Of a stretch of 18,749 bases of DNA, positions 1-7,664 are shown piece after piece. Both the position numbers and the translations under genes were made by a program. This stretch comes from Candidatus Heimdallarchaeota archaeon (GTDB lineage: Archaea; Asgardarchaeota; Heimdallarchaeia; Heimdallarchaeales; Kariarchaeaceae), in contig WAMJ01000071.1 in assembly GCA_015522385.1 (NCBI GenBank), forward strand, positions 1 to 18,749. Reading direction: 5' to 3'. Position 1 is the first letter of the stretch. Every line of letters begins with the position of its first letter. The notes below the pieces were generated by a model that was not told the DNA's origin, searched no databases, and was given only the letters and a program-made list of their open reading frames with translations.

Positions 1-467
1 ACACGCTGCTCCTGACCTCCCGAGAGCTCTTTGGGGTAGTGCTCGATCCTGCTTCCTAACCCTAACTCCCTAAGGAGCATATCTGCCTTCCTCTTGGCCT
101 CGTAATTCGGTATACCCTGAATGAGGAGTGGGAGGACAACATTCTGCTCGGCAGTGAGGAAGTCCAGCAGGTTGAAGTGCTGGAAGATATAACCGATCCT
201 GTCTCTCCGGAGATTCGTCATTTCCTCATTGCTCAGTCCATTGGTGTCTACACCGTCGATCTTGATTGTCCCCTTCGTCGCGGGTGTCAGTCCTCCTATG
301 AGATTGAGGATCGTCGACTTACCGGATCCTGAGGGGCCCATGAGCGCGACCATCTCACCTTTGTAGACCACCATATTGACATCGTGAACTGCCACGACCT
401 CGTTGGACTTGCCCTCGTTGTAGATCTTGTGCACATTGGTAAGTGTAAGCATCTCTTCTCTTTCCAT
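1..467 (-). CDS. ABC transporter ATP-binding protein, MacB/LolD-like (partial, runs off left edge)
   Basis: This is the ATPase subunit of an ABC transporter that should power the FtsX-type permease encoded just upstream. About 155 residues are visible, ending just after the signature motif. Walker A is GPSGSGKST at residues 44-52, the Q-loop is in GYIFQHF (Q97), and the ABC signature is LSGGQ at 149-153. Walker B and the H-loop lie outside the window. The spacing and wording of the motifs, such as the FNLL stretch after the Q-loop, are typical of the LolD/MacB/FtsE group that partners FtsX-fold permeases. The ATG at 467 follows the permease stop codon by 5 nt. A GGTGAT ribosome binding site (477-472 on the minus strand) overlaps that stop, which indicates translation from one operon mRNA. 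Substrate is unknown; the family exports lipoproteins, peptides or drugs, or transmits mechanical force. Confidence 0.95.
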   Translation of the reverse strand, partial: MEREEMLTLTNVHKIYNEGKSNEVVAVHDVNMVVYKGEMVALMGPSGSGKSTILNLIGGLTPATKGTIKIDGVDTNGLSNEEMTNLRRDRIGYIFQHFNLLDFLTAEQNVVLPLLIQGIPNYEAKRKADMLLRELGLGSRIEHYPKELSGGQEQR

Positions 468-472
468 AACAA

Positions 473-3400
473 TCACCCTGTGTACCTCAATGCGTCTGAT
501 GGTGGTATTTTCGAGGCTGAGATTCCTGGTAAAATAGCAGCAATTATCGCAGATATAAACGTAAGCGCTCCGTATCCGAGGATTAGGAGCCATGGAATGA
601 GGAATGTCGCTTCTCCGTTCGAGTTGATCGTTGTAAGGGCGTATCCCATGACAGTGCCGTTAATTATCCCAAGAATTAACCCGATGAAGCCTGTGACCAC
701 GAGCTCAAGCACAACACTCGCCACTACATCTCCTCTTCTGAAACCCAGGGCTCTGAGCATACCGATCTGGCGTTTACGCTCCGCGACACTTCTCGATGCG
801 ACAACGAGTAGACCTAAGATCCCCACGAGGAAACCAAGTGAGACGTATGCTTGGAGGAAGTTGAAGAACCTATACTGCCCTTCCAAGAACCTCTCGTATA
901 TGGAGTACACCCTGAGGCCGTACACTCCGTGGATATTACCAGTTTCCTTCCTGTAAGCTCCTTCTCTGGCATTTGCCCAGAACTCGACATCTAGGAGGAA
1001 GTCCACCAACCTCTGGTCATTGATCTCCTTAAGATTGCTTTTTCCGATGAATATCTCCTCAGTGTCAATCTTTCCAGAAAACATTGTCAGATTCTCGGCC
1101 CACTTCCGGGCTACAATCCCTATTGATCCCGTAGGGTGACCTCTCTCCCTGTGGGTCATATCTCGGATGATCGAGGTCAGTGGGTTAGAGGTAATGATAG
1201 AAGCAACAAGAAATTCCTGGAGACCTCCATCAGTTGTGTTTAGGTAGATACTGTCTCCCTGAACAGCTATGATGTTCAATCCTGAACCAAACTCAAAGGA
1301 ACCTATGGTCTCTGTGATTATTAGTGGTTTTCCGTCAATCATTGTTCCGTTCAGGGCTGCTTCCCAAGCTTTTTCGTCTTCTAGATTTGCGATTGGTTCT
1401 CCTTGGACATCCTCCATGAACTCGAAAGGTGTCCCTGTCTTATTGTCGTCAAGATCAAATCTGATTTGCCACTGTGAATGGGATGCGTCAGACCACATGA
1501 AGTCCTCGTCTACCGCACCTAGCGCGAAACGTTCGAACTCACCAAGTCCTCCGTCCGAGGTGTTATAGTACAATGATGAGATCTTGCTCACTGTGACGGG
1601 TTTCATGTACTCGAGGTATACTTCTTGGTCGGTCTTGCCAAACTCGTCCATCAATCTTTGGGTGAATCCAATAGACCTCTCGATGGGCTGGCTGGAGATA
1701 ATACTCACATCGGTGTTCCCAGATATCTCCTGTATTACCTCATCAAATCCATACCTTGTGGAGTACGACCAAGATCCAATGAAGATGTTTAATGTGAGGA
1801 TGGTGGCGAATAATGCGAAGGTAAGGGTGGATCTTACCTTTTTGCTTCTCATCTGCCTGAAGGCCACCATCGTCGTTCCTCTGATGGGTGATTTCCGATT
1901 CCGGACTACCCATGAGAAAGTTTTCTCACCTAGTGATGCGAGGGTGTCGAGATTGGACGAGACGAATAGGATTGAACCACCGATGAGGGAGAACATGACA
2001 TATGCAACATATAACAGTCCTCCACCGTTTGAGGTCTCGATCCAGTTGAAGATAACAAAGATGTTGATGTACGCCCAAGACATCAATCCGATTGAGGCGA
2101 TAGTTAAACCCCATTTTTTCGATTTGAAGTAGGCAAAGAGTAGGCTTGGCCCTAAAAATACGAGTGCAATCGGCAAATAGATCTGCTCAGAGTCCTCGAG
2201 AACCAAGAATGCATCCTTACCTTGAACGAAGGGATTTGGATCGAGAGTGTAGGCATAGACCAGTCCGAGGACGGTAATTAATAATCCAAAGTAGAGACTT
2301 TTCTTCCCGATCTTGACTGACTGTGGAGGAGTGATTCCACGAAGAACTTGGGCTACATTGATCCGTGATGCGTTGATAGCCGGCAATAGTCCTGTGGTCA
2401 ATGAAATGACCATGCCCCAGAAGAACGATGTGGTGATAATATTGGTGGTGAAGACAAGGGTGATAAGGCTGGAGTCGAAGCCGAAAGACCATGACAGAAA
2501 GAGGATCATGGCTTCTCCATAGAGGTACCCTCCTCCTATTCCCAAGACAGACCCTATGAGTCCGAGGAACAGAGACTCTAGCAGATTGGATACGATGATC
2601 TGTCTGCGATTAGCACCGATTGCTCTTTGTATTCCCGTCTCTTTCTCCCGCGCCTGTAACGCCATTGATTGAATATTAATGATGACCAGTACAGCTGCGA
2701 AGGCAATGAGGGAACCGAATACATTGAGGAGTAGTGAGATATTCTCAATCGAGTTTGCGATGTTCTCGTGGATGTCGTTCAGAGAATTCGAGTAGACGTA
2801 CAGATCTCCAAATCCCCCTAGTTGTTCCTTGATTGCGTCCCTTGTCTCATTGAAGGCCACGTCCCTTAGTGCATCAGTGGAGATTTGCTCCTTGAAATTA
2901 ATCCTTATGGTGTTGATCATGTATTCTCCGTACCCAATAATCGGATTCACCTGTTTTTCTAGAGGGTCTTGCTCTGCTCTTGCATCAAGTAGGGCGTTTC
3001 TGTACATCTGCTGCATCCAGCTCAGGGGTGCAGCAATGAACCCGCTGAAGAGTTCCTCTCCTAGACCTCTATCTTCAAAGATGTCAACTATTCTCACCGA
3101 AGTATTGATCGTGATGAGTTTAGGTGTTATGCTCAATGAGGAATTAGGGTTGGCAAACTCCACGCTGAAGAAGCTGGTGCTGAATGTCAGATTCTTCCCG
3201 ATGGGGTCGACATCACCAAAGATGGTGGAAACCGAGTCCCGACCGAGGTATACTTCTCCCTCTTTCAACGAGGAAATCTCAAGAATCTTTTCCTCCGAAT
3301 TGTAGAGTTTCCCGAAGCCGGTCTCGTTGACGGGTATACCCTTGACTACCTGTGATACCTCTATTGATCCCGTATCCTCGTAGACAACGGTGGCGGTTGT

Positions 3401-3754
3401 CTCAATTCTCTCGGTTAGTGCCTCTACATATTCCATCACACTCTCGTTCTGCCTTAGTTGATATGCGAGACTTCCTCTGGATTGATTGTGTGGTGGGATC
3501 AGCGGGTTAATGGCACTTAATTCATCCTGTAACGTTTCCTGGGTGAGGAAGAAGTCCCAAAGTAGCGGATCCACTTTTGCTTCTGTGCTTCCCAGACTGT
3601 GCTCTGCCACAGTACCAAAGCTCTGACCTAGTGACTGACTTCCGACCTGAATACCGACGAAGAGGGAGACCCCGAGGGTTATCCCAATTATAACTGCTAG
3701 GTTTTGAACAGGTCGCCTGAAGACACTTCTCCATGCCAATTTTAGAGTTATCAC
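473..3754 (-). CDS. ABC transporter permease with two FtsX/MacB-type modules
   Basis: Large membrane permease (1093 residues) of an ABC exporter. An N-terminal basic stretch and TM helix (about 17-37) are followed by an extracytoplasmic domain (about 38-335). The first FtsX module (about 340-475, three TM helices) carries the coupling region around REKETGIQRAIGA. Four further hydrophobic segments (about 485-503, 525-543, 549-571, 579-600) come next, then a TM helix at 641-661, a second extracytoplasmic domain (about 662-960), and a second FtsX module at 963-1090 with the matching AERKRQIGMLRALGF region. The duplication means one chain could supply both halves of the transporter, whereas MacB-type permeases dimerise. 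The start is GTG at 3754. It lies about 27 nt from the centre of a TATA box and has no clear Shine-Dalgarno, so the mRNA is probably leaderless. The ATPase gene follows directly. Substrate is not evident. Confidence 0.93.
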   Translation of the reverse strand: MITLKLAWRSVFRRPVQNLAVIIGITLGVSLFVGIQVGSQSLGQSFGTVAEHSLGSTEAKVDPLLWDFFLTQETLQDELSAINPLIPPHNQSRGSLAYQLRQNESVMEYVEALTERIETTATVVYEDTGSIEVSQVVKGIPVNETGFGKLYNSEEKILEISSLKEGEVYLGRDSVSTIFGDVDPIGKNLTFSTSFFSVEFANPNSSLSITPKLITINTSVRIVDIFEDRGLGEELFSGFIAAPLSWMQQMYRNALLDARAEQDPLEKQVNPIIGYGEYMINTIRINFKEQISTDALRDVAFNETRDAIKEQLGGFGDLYVYSNSLNDIHENIANSIENISLLLNVFGSLIAFAAVLVIINIQSMALQAREKETGIQRAIGANRRQIIVSNLLESLFLGLIGSVLGIGGGYLYGEAMILFLSWSFGFDSSLITLVFTTNIITTSFFWGMVISLTTGLLPAINASRINVAQVLRGITPPQSVKIGKKSLYFGLLITVLGLVYAYTLDPNPFVQGKDAFLVLEDSEQIYLPIALVFLGPSLLFAYFKSKKWGLTIASIGLMSWAYINIFVIFNWIETSNGGGLLYVAYVMFSLIGGSILFVSSNLDTLASLGEKTFSWVVRNRKSPIRGTTMVAFRQMRSKKVRSTLTFALFATILTLNIFIGSWSYSTRYGFDEVIQEISGNTDVSIISSQPIERSIGFTQRLMDEFGKTDQEVYLEYMKPVTVSKISSLYYNTSDGGLGEFERFALGAVDEDFMWSDASHSQWQIRFDLDDNKTGTPFEFMEDVQGEPIANLEDEKAWEAALNGTMIDGKPLIITETIGSFEFGSGLNIIAVQGDSIYLNTTDGGLQEFLVASIITSNPLTSIIRDMTHRERGHPTGSIGIVARKWAENLTMFSGKIDTEEIFIGKSNLKEINDQRLVDFLLDVEFWANAREGAYRKETGNIHGVYGLRVYSIYERFLEGQYRFFNFLQAYVSLGFLVGILGLLVVASRSVAERKRQIGMLRALGFRRGDVVASVVLELVVTGFIGLILGIINGTVMGYALTTINSNGEATFLIPWLLILGYGALTFISAIIAAILPGISASKIPPSDALRYTG

Positions 3755-3776
3755 AATAACGGTCTTCCACTGCGGA

Positions 3777-3785
3777 ATTATATAG
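3777..3785 (-). promoter_or_regulatory. TATA box of the ABC permease operon
   Basis: On the minus strand the sequence reads AACTATATAATT. Its centre is about 27 nt from the GTG start at 3754, the usual distance from an archaeal TATA box to the transcription start. This predicts a leaderless transcript. Confidence 0.6.
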
Positions 3786-3899
3786 TTTTCACTATCCGCA
3801 GGTTTTACATGACATCTTCACCCTGTTTCTCAAATCAGGAGAGAATATACCTATCTCATTACGAACTTAGCTCTTCACTTAAAATGATCTCTTCCTAAG

Positions 3900-3908
3900 A
3901 TATTTAAG
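3900..3908 (+). promoter_or_regulatory. Probable TATA box of the mcm-hel308 operon
   Basis: An A/T-rich GATATTTAAGG element lies upstream of mcm. Transcription starting about 26 nt downstream would begin near 3930. That leaves a leader of roughly 30 nt, which contains the GGTGA ribosome binding site. A second A/T-rich stretch at 3878-3884 is a weaker candidate. Confidence 0.5.
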
Positions 3909-3948
3909 GTAAAAAGGCGACCTCTAATTGGGGACTATCCGATCAACT

Positions 3949-3953
3949 GGTGA
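3949..3953 (+). promoter_or_regulatory. Ribosome binding site that sets the mcm start
   Basis: GGTGA lies 8 nt before the ATG at 3962, optimal spacing for pairing with the archaeal 16S 3' end. It overlaps the in-frame GTG at 3950, which is therefore unlikely to be the start. Using 3962 removes four residues. Confidence 0.7.
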
Positions 3954-3961
3954 GTGGAAGA

Positions 3962-6900
3962 ATGGCTTTACAAACAGAAGAGGAAATTGTTGAGGAATTT
4001 CTCAACTTCATTAAGAACTACACGGACGAGGAGGGGAATTACAAATATCTGGATGCACTCGCTGACATGATCCGGGACGGACAGAGGAGTCTTGAGATAG
4101 ACTTTGCAGATCTCCATCTGATGGACAACGTCTACAACATGGATTTGAGCTCGACACTTGAGGAATTTCCTGACAGGGCCATCAGTATGGCAAGCAGAGC
4201 GGTGGAGCTTGTTGTTCGCGAGGAGGATCAGTCCTACTATGAGAACGTGAAGCTTAACAACTTTGAATTTCATGCACGCTTCTCCAACTGCCCGTTCAAC
4301 ATACGTATCCGGGACATCCGGAGTACTCACCTCAACTCCTTCAAAGGCATCGAGGGCATAGTCGTCAGGACGAGTGAGGTCAGGCCTCTCATCGTAGAAG
4401 CGGTCTACGTGTGCTCAGTTGACCCGTCCCACATTATTGTGGTCAACCAGTCAGATGGTACCTACTCTCCCCCAACAAGGTGTTCCGAACCTACGTGTAA
4501 GAGCAAGACCTTCGCTCTTGACCAAGGGAGCTCAGTGCATATAGACTGGCAGTCTTTGACCATTCAGGAGAAACCCGAGGATTTGCCACCAGGAACTAGC
4601 CCTAAGTCGTTGAGGTGCAGGGTTCTCGATGATCTCGTTGACCGGGTAAGACCGGGTGATCGTGTACAGCTCTTCGGTCTTGTGAGGACGAGGATGTCCA
4701 AGCCATTGAAGAAGGGACAACAGCTCATCTTCGATCTCTGGATAGATACGAATTACATTGAGTCGTTCGAGCAGGACGCAGACCACCTCGAAATCACCAC
4801 CGAGGAGGAGGCCAAATTCCAAGAGATTGCGAGGAGCAAGGACGTCTACCAAACGATTATCAAATCCATCGCTCCACAGGTGAAGGGGATGGAGAAGGAG
4901 AAGGAGGCGATCATGTATTTCCTCTTCGGGGGTGTGGATAAACGTCACAGTAAGGGCTTTAAATCCAGAGGACAACCCAACGTGCTCTTCGTAGGAGACC
5001 CTGGTGTTGCTAAATGCGTAACTGGTGACTCACTTGTCAAGCTCGCAGACGGCACTGTGATCCCCATCGAGCAGATAATTGAGCAGGTATTCGTAGAGAA
5101 CAGTGTGACTGAAATATCGGATGGGTTCTATGCTAATTGCTCTGTCCCCGTCCTCAGCATGGATATGAATGGGAAGGTTACAGAGAGGCAGGCAACCATA
5201 GCTTGGAAGCGAACTGCTCCAGAGAGCTTGTACCATATCCGGACTGCGATGGGGAGGCAAATCACAGTCACTCCAACACATCCGTTCTTCGAGTTGGTCG
5301 AGACTACCATTAGTTCAAAGCAGGCTCAGGAAATCAGGGTGGGTGACTACATAGCAGTGCCTAAGGAGGGTACAGATTCGATCTCAATCTGCAAGGAAGT
5401 CGTGGACAATTTCGACGGTTCGACCGTCCTCATGCTCAACCGCAGAACAAATGTGGTTGTCATCCCTAACTGCGGCTCTACACTGCGGCAGATACGGATT
5501 GATCTTGGGCTTATGCCCTGCGAGATGGGCATCACAGAAGCAAACTATATCATGTACGAGATCGGTGACATCGAACCACCAGTCGAGGACATTATCAGAA
5601 TTATCACCCACCTCGGGAATTATTCACATCCGTTACTGGACAGACTCAACCTTGTCACGGATGCCGACGTGCGATGGGATCGTGTGGTGTCAGTCAATGA
5701 GCGGGAAAGCGATCATGAATGGGTATACGATCTGCAGGTCGACGAGACTCATAATTTCATCGCCAATGGCATTGTCGTCCATAACTCGCAGCTCCTCAAA
5801 TCCGTTCAACCGATAGCTCCTAGGAGCATTTATACCTCGGGAAAGGGATCGAGTGCCGCTGGACTTACCGCTGCGATCTCTAGAGATCCTGATACCGGTG
5901 AAATGACCCTTGAAGCAGGTGCTATGGTACTTGCTGATCAAGGTGTCTGTCTTACTGGTGACACCCTTATTCTTCTTCGCGACGGCAGGGAGATGTCTCT
6001 TGCCGAAATCTACGCCTCGGAAGAGGTCGTTGACGTGTTGACATTTAACCCCCATTCACTCGAGCAGGGATACGGGCGAGTTCACGCGGTGTCCCGCAGG
6101 AGTTGTGAAGCTATCTATGAGATCAGTTTCGCCAGTGGGGATACCATCCGTGCATCGCCCGAGCACCCATTCCCAGTATGGTCCTCTCATCTGAGGTGGA
6201 GGAAATCTGAGGAATTAGTCCCAGGTGATGTAGTGATTGACTACAGATCCTACCATTTCGTCGGGCAGAAAACATTGAGTCATGACCGACTTCTGGAGGT
6301 CTACAATGTAATAGCAGACATGGACAACACGCTCTCTACAGGTAGAGACACGCTCCTATCAGAATGCGCATTAGGGGTCTACGATGAACTTTCCCACTAC
6401 GACCAAGCAACCCACCGTGAACTGGCTAAACTCTTTTTGGACACAGCTGATGACCACTTCCTTGAAGTATCCGAGGAACGGAAGGATTTGGTTCGTAGGA
6501 TACTTCGGAGAGCTGGTGTAGTCTCCAAAGAGACAGAGAAAGGTCTAGACATAGTCTGCGAGACAGTCGTGACCTCCGCTAATTCGAGCTCCCATTCAAG
6601 CTCCGTACTCATGTCTAACTCTGTGTTCGAGATAAGGGAAGTACTTGAGTCAGTGTACGCCAACCCTGTCGTCTCTGTCAGAAGAGTCGAGGGTGATGAG
6701 GTCTTCAACTTACAGATTCAAGGCGACGAGACATACTTCGCGAACTATGTCCCAGTGCACAATTGCCTGATAGACGAGTTCGACAAGATGAATGACAATG
6801 ACAGATCCGCAATCCACGAGGCCATGGAGCAGGGAACTGTGTCGATAGCCAAGGCGGGCATTGTGGCTACCCTCAACTCCAGAACGGGTGTGCTGGCAGC

Positions 6901-7657
6901 AGCTAACCCGAAATGGGGATACTGGATGAACGATAAGGACTTTAACGATAACGTGGATCTCTCTCAGCCTATTGTTTCAAGGTTTGACCTAATCTTCATC
7001 CTGAAAGATATACCGGACAGCGACCGTGATAACTCCCTAGCGGAGCATCTACTCAACCTCCATTACAATCATCAAAACCAACAGGCTGAAGCACCGCCCC
7101 TCTCATCGGAGGAACTGAGGAAGTACATTATTTACGCTAAGCAAAAGTCTAAGCCCTCACTCACCAAGGAAGCGATGAATGTCATCCAAGACTTCTACGT
7201 CACCACAAGGAGCAAGGGAGCTGCGAACGAAGGAGAGGAGAACTACTCCGTCACTATCACCGCCCGTCAGCTAGAGGGTATAATCAGACTGGCAGAGGCC
7301 AGAGCAAGGGTAGCAATGAGGAACCAGGTGACTGAGGAGGACGCTAATGCCGCTATAGACCTGCTCACCTATACCCTTAAACAGTACATGCTTGATCCTG
7401 AGACCGGTCAATTCGACTACGGTATCTTCAGCTCGGGTATATCCTCGAAAGCGAGAAATAGGATTTCAATACTCATGAATACATTCAAGGAGCTACTTGT
7501 CGAATCGGAAGGACAACCTATTCCCGAGGGTAAGCTCATTGAAGCCTGTGTCAATGAGGGACTGAGCGTCGACTTCATTGAGGAGACTATCAAGGAGCTT
7601 CTGAGACAGGGAACCTTCTATAGACCGAAACCGAAGTACCTCAACAGGATCAAGTAG
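3962..7657 (+). CDS. mcm: MCM replicative helicase precursor with two inteins
   Basis: Hexameric 3'-5' replicative DNA helicase, encoded as a 1231-residue precursor (numbering from ATG 3962). Removing two inteins (352-608 and 663-934) leaves a 702-residue MCM, close to normal archaeal length. The N-terminal domain has a likely zinc site (C151, H157, C174, C179) and the conserved QEKPEDLPPG stretch near 202-211. Walker A is GDPGVAK/SQLL and Walker B is CLIDEFDK (935-942 after the second intein). The sensor-1 asparagine is in AAANP (N982), the arginine finger is in SRFD (R1007), and a winged-helix tail follows the AAA+ lid. Both inteins interrupt the catalytic ATPase motifs, so the precursor should be inactive until spliced. 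hel308 follows after 7 nt, indicating one operon. An in-frame GTG at 3950 is an alternative start, but GGTGA at 3949-3953 favours 3962. Confidence 0.97.
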   Translation: MALQTEEEIVEEFLNFIKNYTDEEGNYKYLDALADMIRDGQRSLEIDFADLHLMDNVYNMDLSSTLEEFPDRAISMASRAVELVVREEDQSYYENVKLNNFEFHARFSNCPFNIRIRDIRSTHLNSFKGIEGIVVRTSEVRPLIVEAVYVCSVDPSHIIVVNQSDGTYSPPTRCSEPTCKSKTFALDQGSSVHIDWQSLTIQEKPEDLPPGTSPKSLRCRVLDDLVDRVRPGDRVQLFGLVRTRMSKPLKKGQQLIFDLWIDTNYIESFEQDADHLEITTEEEAKFQEIARSKDVYQTIIKSIAPQVKGMEKEKEAIMYFLFGGVDKRHSKGFKSRGQPNVLFVGDPGVAKCVTGDSLVKLADGTVIPIEQIIEQVFVENSVTEISDGFYANCSVPVLSMDMNGKVTERQATIAWKRTAPESLYHIRTAMGRQITVTPTHPFFELVETTISSKQAQEIRVGDYIAVPKEGTDSISICKEVVDNFDGSTVLMLNRRTNVVVIPNCGSTLRQIRIDLGLMPCEMGITEANYIMYEIGDIEPPVEDIIRIITHLGNYSHPLLDRLNLVTDADVRWDRVVSVNERESDHEWVYDLQVDETHNFIANGIVVHNSQLLKSVQPIAPRSIYTSGKGSSAAGLTAAISRDPDTGEMTLEAGAMVLADQGVCLTGDTLILLRDGREMSLAEIYASEEVVDVLTFNPHSLEQGYGRVHAVSRRSCEAIYEISFASGDTIRASPEHPFPVWSSHLRWRKSEELVPGDVVIDYRSYHFVGQKTLSHDRLLEVYNVIADMDNTLSTGRDTLLSECALGVYDELSHYDQATHRELAKLFLDTADDHFLEVSEERKDLVRRILRRAGVVSKETEKGLDIVCETVVTSANSSSHSSSVLMSNSVFEIREVLESVYANPVVSVRRVEGDEVFNLQIQGDETYFANYVPVHNCLIDEFDKMNDNDRSAIHEAMEQGTVSIAKAGIVATLNSRTGVLAAANPKWGYWMNDKDFNDNVDLSQPIVSRFDLIFILKDIPDSDRDNSLAEHLLNLHYNHQNQQAEAPPLSSEELRKYIIYAKQKSKPSLTKEAMNVIQDFYVTTRSKGAANEGEENYSVTITARQLEGIIRLAEARARVAMRNQVTEEDANAAIDLLTYTLKQYMLDPETGQFDYGIFSSGISSKARNRISILMNTFKELLVESEGQPIPEGKLIEACVNEGLSVDFIEETIKELLRQGTFYRPKPKYLNRIK
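5015..5785 (+). other. Intein 1 in mcm, inserted in Walker A (257 aa, no LAGLIDADG motif seen)
   Basis: In-frame protein-splicing element between the Walker A lysine (GDPGVAK) and SQLL. It begins with Cys1 in CVTGDSLVKL (block A). Block B contains TPTH (intein residues 86-89). Block F includes VYDLQVDETHNFIANG, and block G ends in VVHN before the +1 serine. These are the residues of a class 1 intein expected to splice. The stretch between blocks B and F (about 112-218) lacks a LAGLIDADG (DOD) motif or other recognisable endonuclease. Part of it (about 155-200) resembles a small helix-turn-helix of the Cro/C1 type, with an LRQIRIDLGL start and a YEIGDIEPP turn. Boundaries follow from conserved Cys1 and terminal HN, and from exact restoration of the MCM sequence on removal. 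Base composition looks like the surrounding gene by eye. Confidence 0.95.
5948..6763 (+). other. Intein 2 in mcm, inserted in Walker B (272 aa, no LAGLIDADG motif seen)
   Basis: Second protein-splicing element, inserted between the valine of ADQGV and the CLIDEFDK Walker B motif. It starts with Cys1 in CLTGDTLILL. Block B carries SPEH (intein residues 70-73) in place of the more usual TxxH. Block F is near 241-264 and block G ends in VPVHN before the +1 cysteine. The position where many inteins have a block F histidine (as in intein 1, THNF) reads DETYF here, with no histidine. The roughly 140-residue linker (about 98-238) has no LAGLIDADG motif. It is mostly helical-looking and charged, with a serine-rich stretch near 210-224. 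I do not recognise its fold. Removal restores the uninterrupted MCM sequence ADQGV-CLIDEFD. Confidence 0.94.
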
Positions 7658-7664
7658 GTGTGAT

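Noticed and set aside
384..956. Open frame of 190 codons on the plus strand
   Set aside because: It lies opposite the ABC ATPase and permease genes, whose protein sequences are clearly conserved, and its product has no recognisable domain or ribosome binding site.
3950..3961. GTG at 3950 as the mcm start
   Set aside because: It lies inside the GGTGA ribosome binding site that serves ATG 3962, and MCM proteins do not need the extra four residues.
5451..5816. Overlapping plus-strand open frame of 121 codons within intein 1
   Set aside because: It is out of frame with mcm and covers intein blocks that are conserved in the main frame. I see no endonuclease motif that would make it a free-standing homing enzyme.
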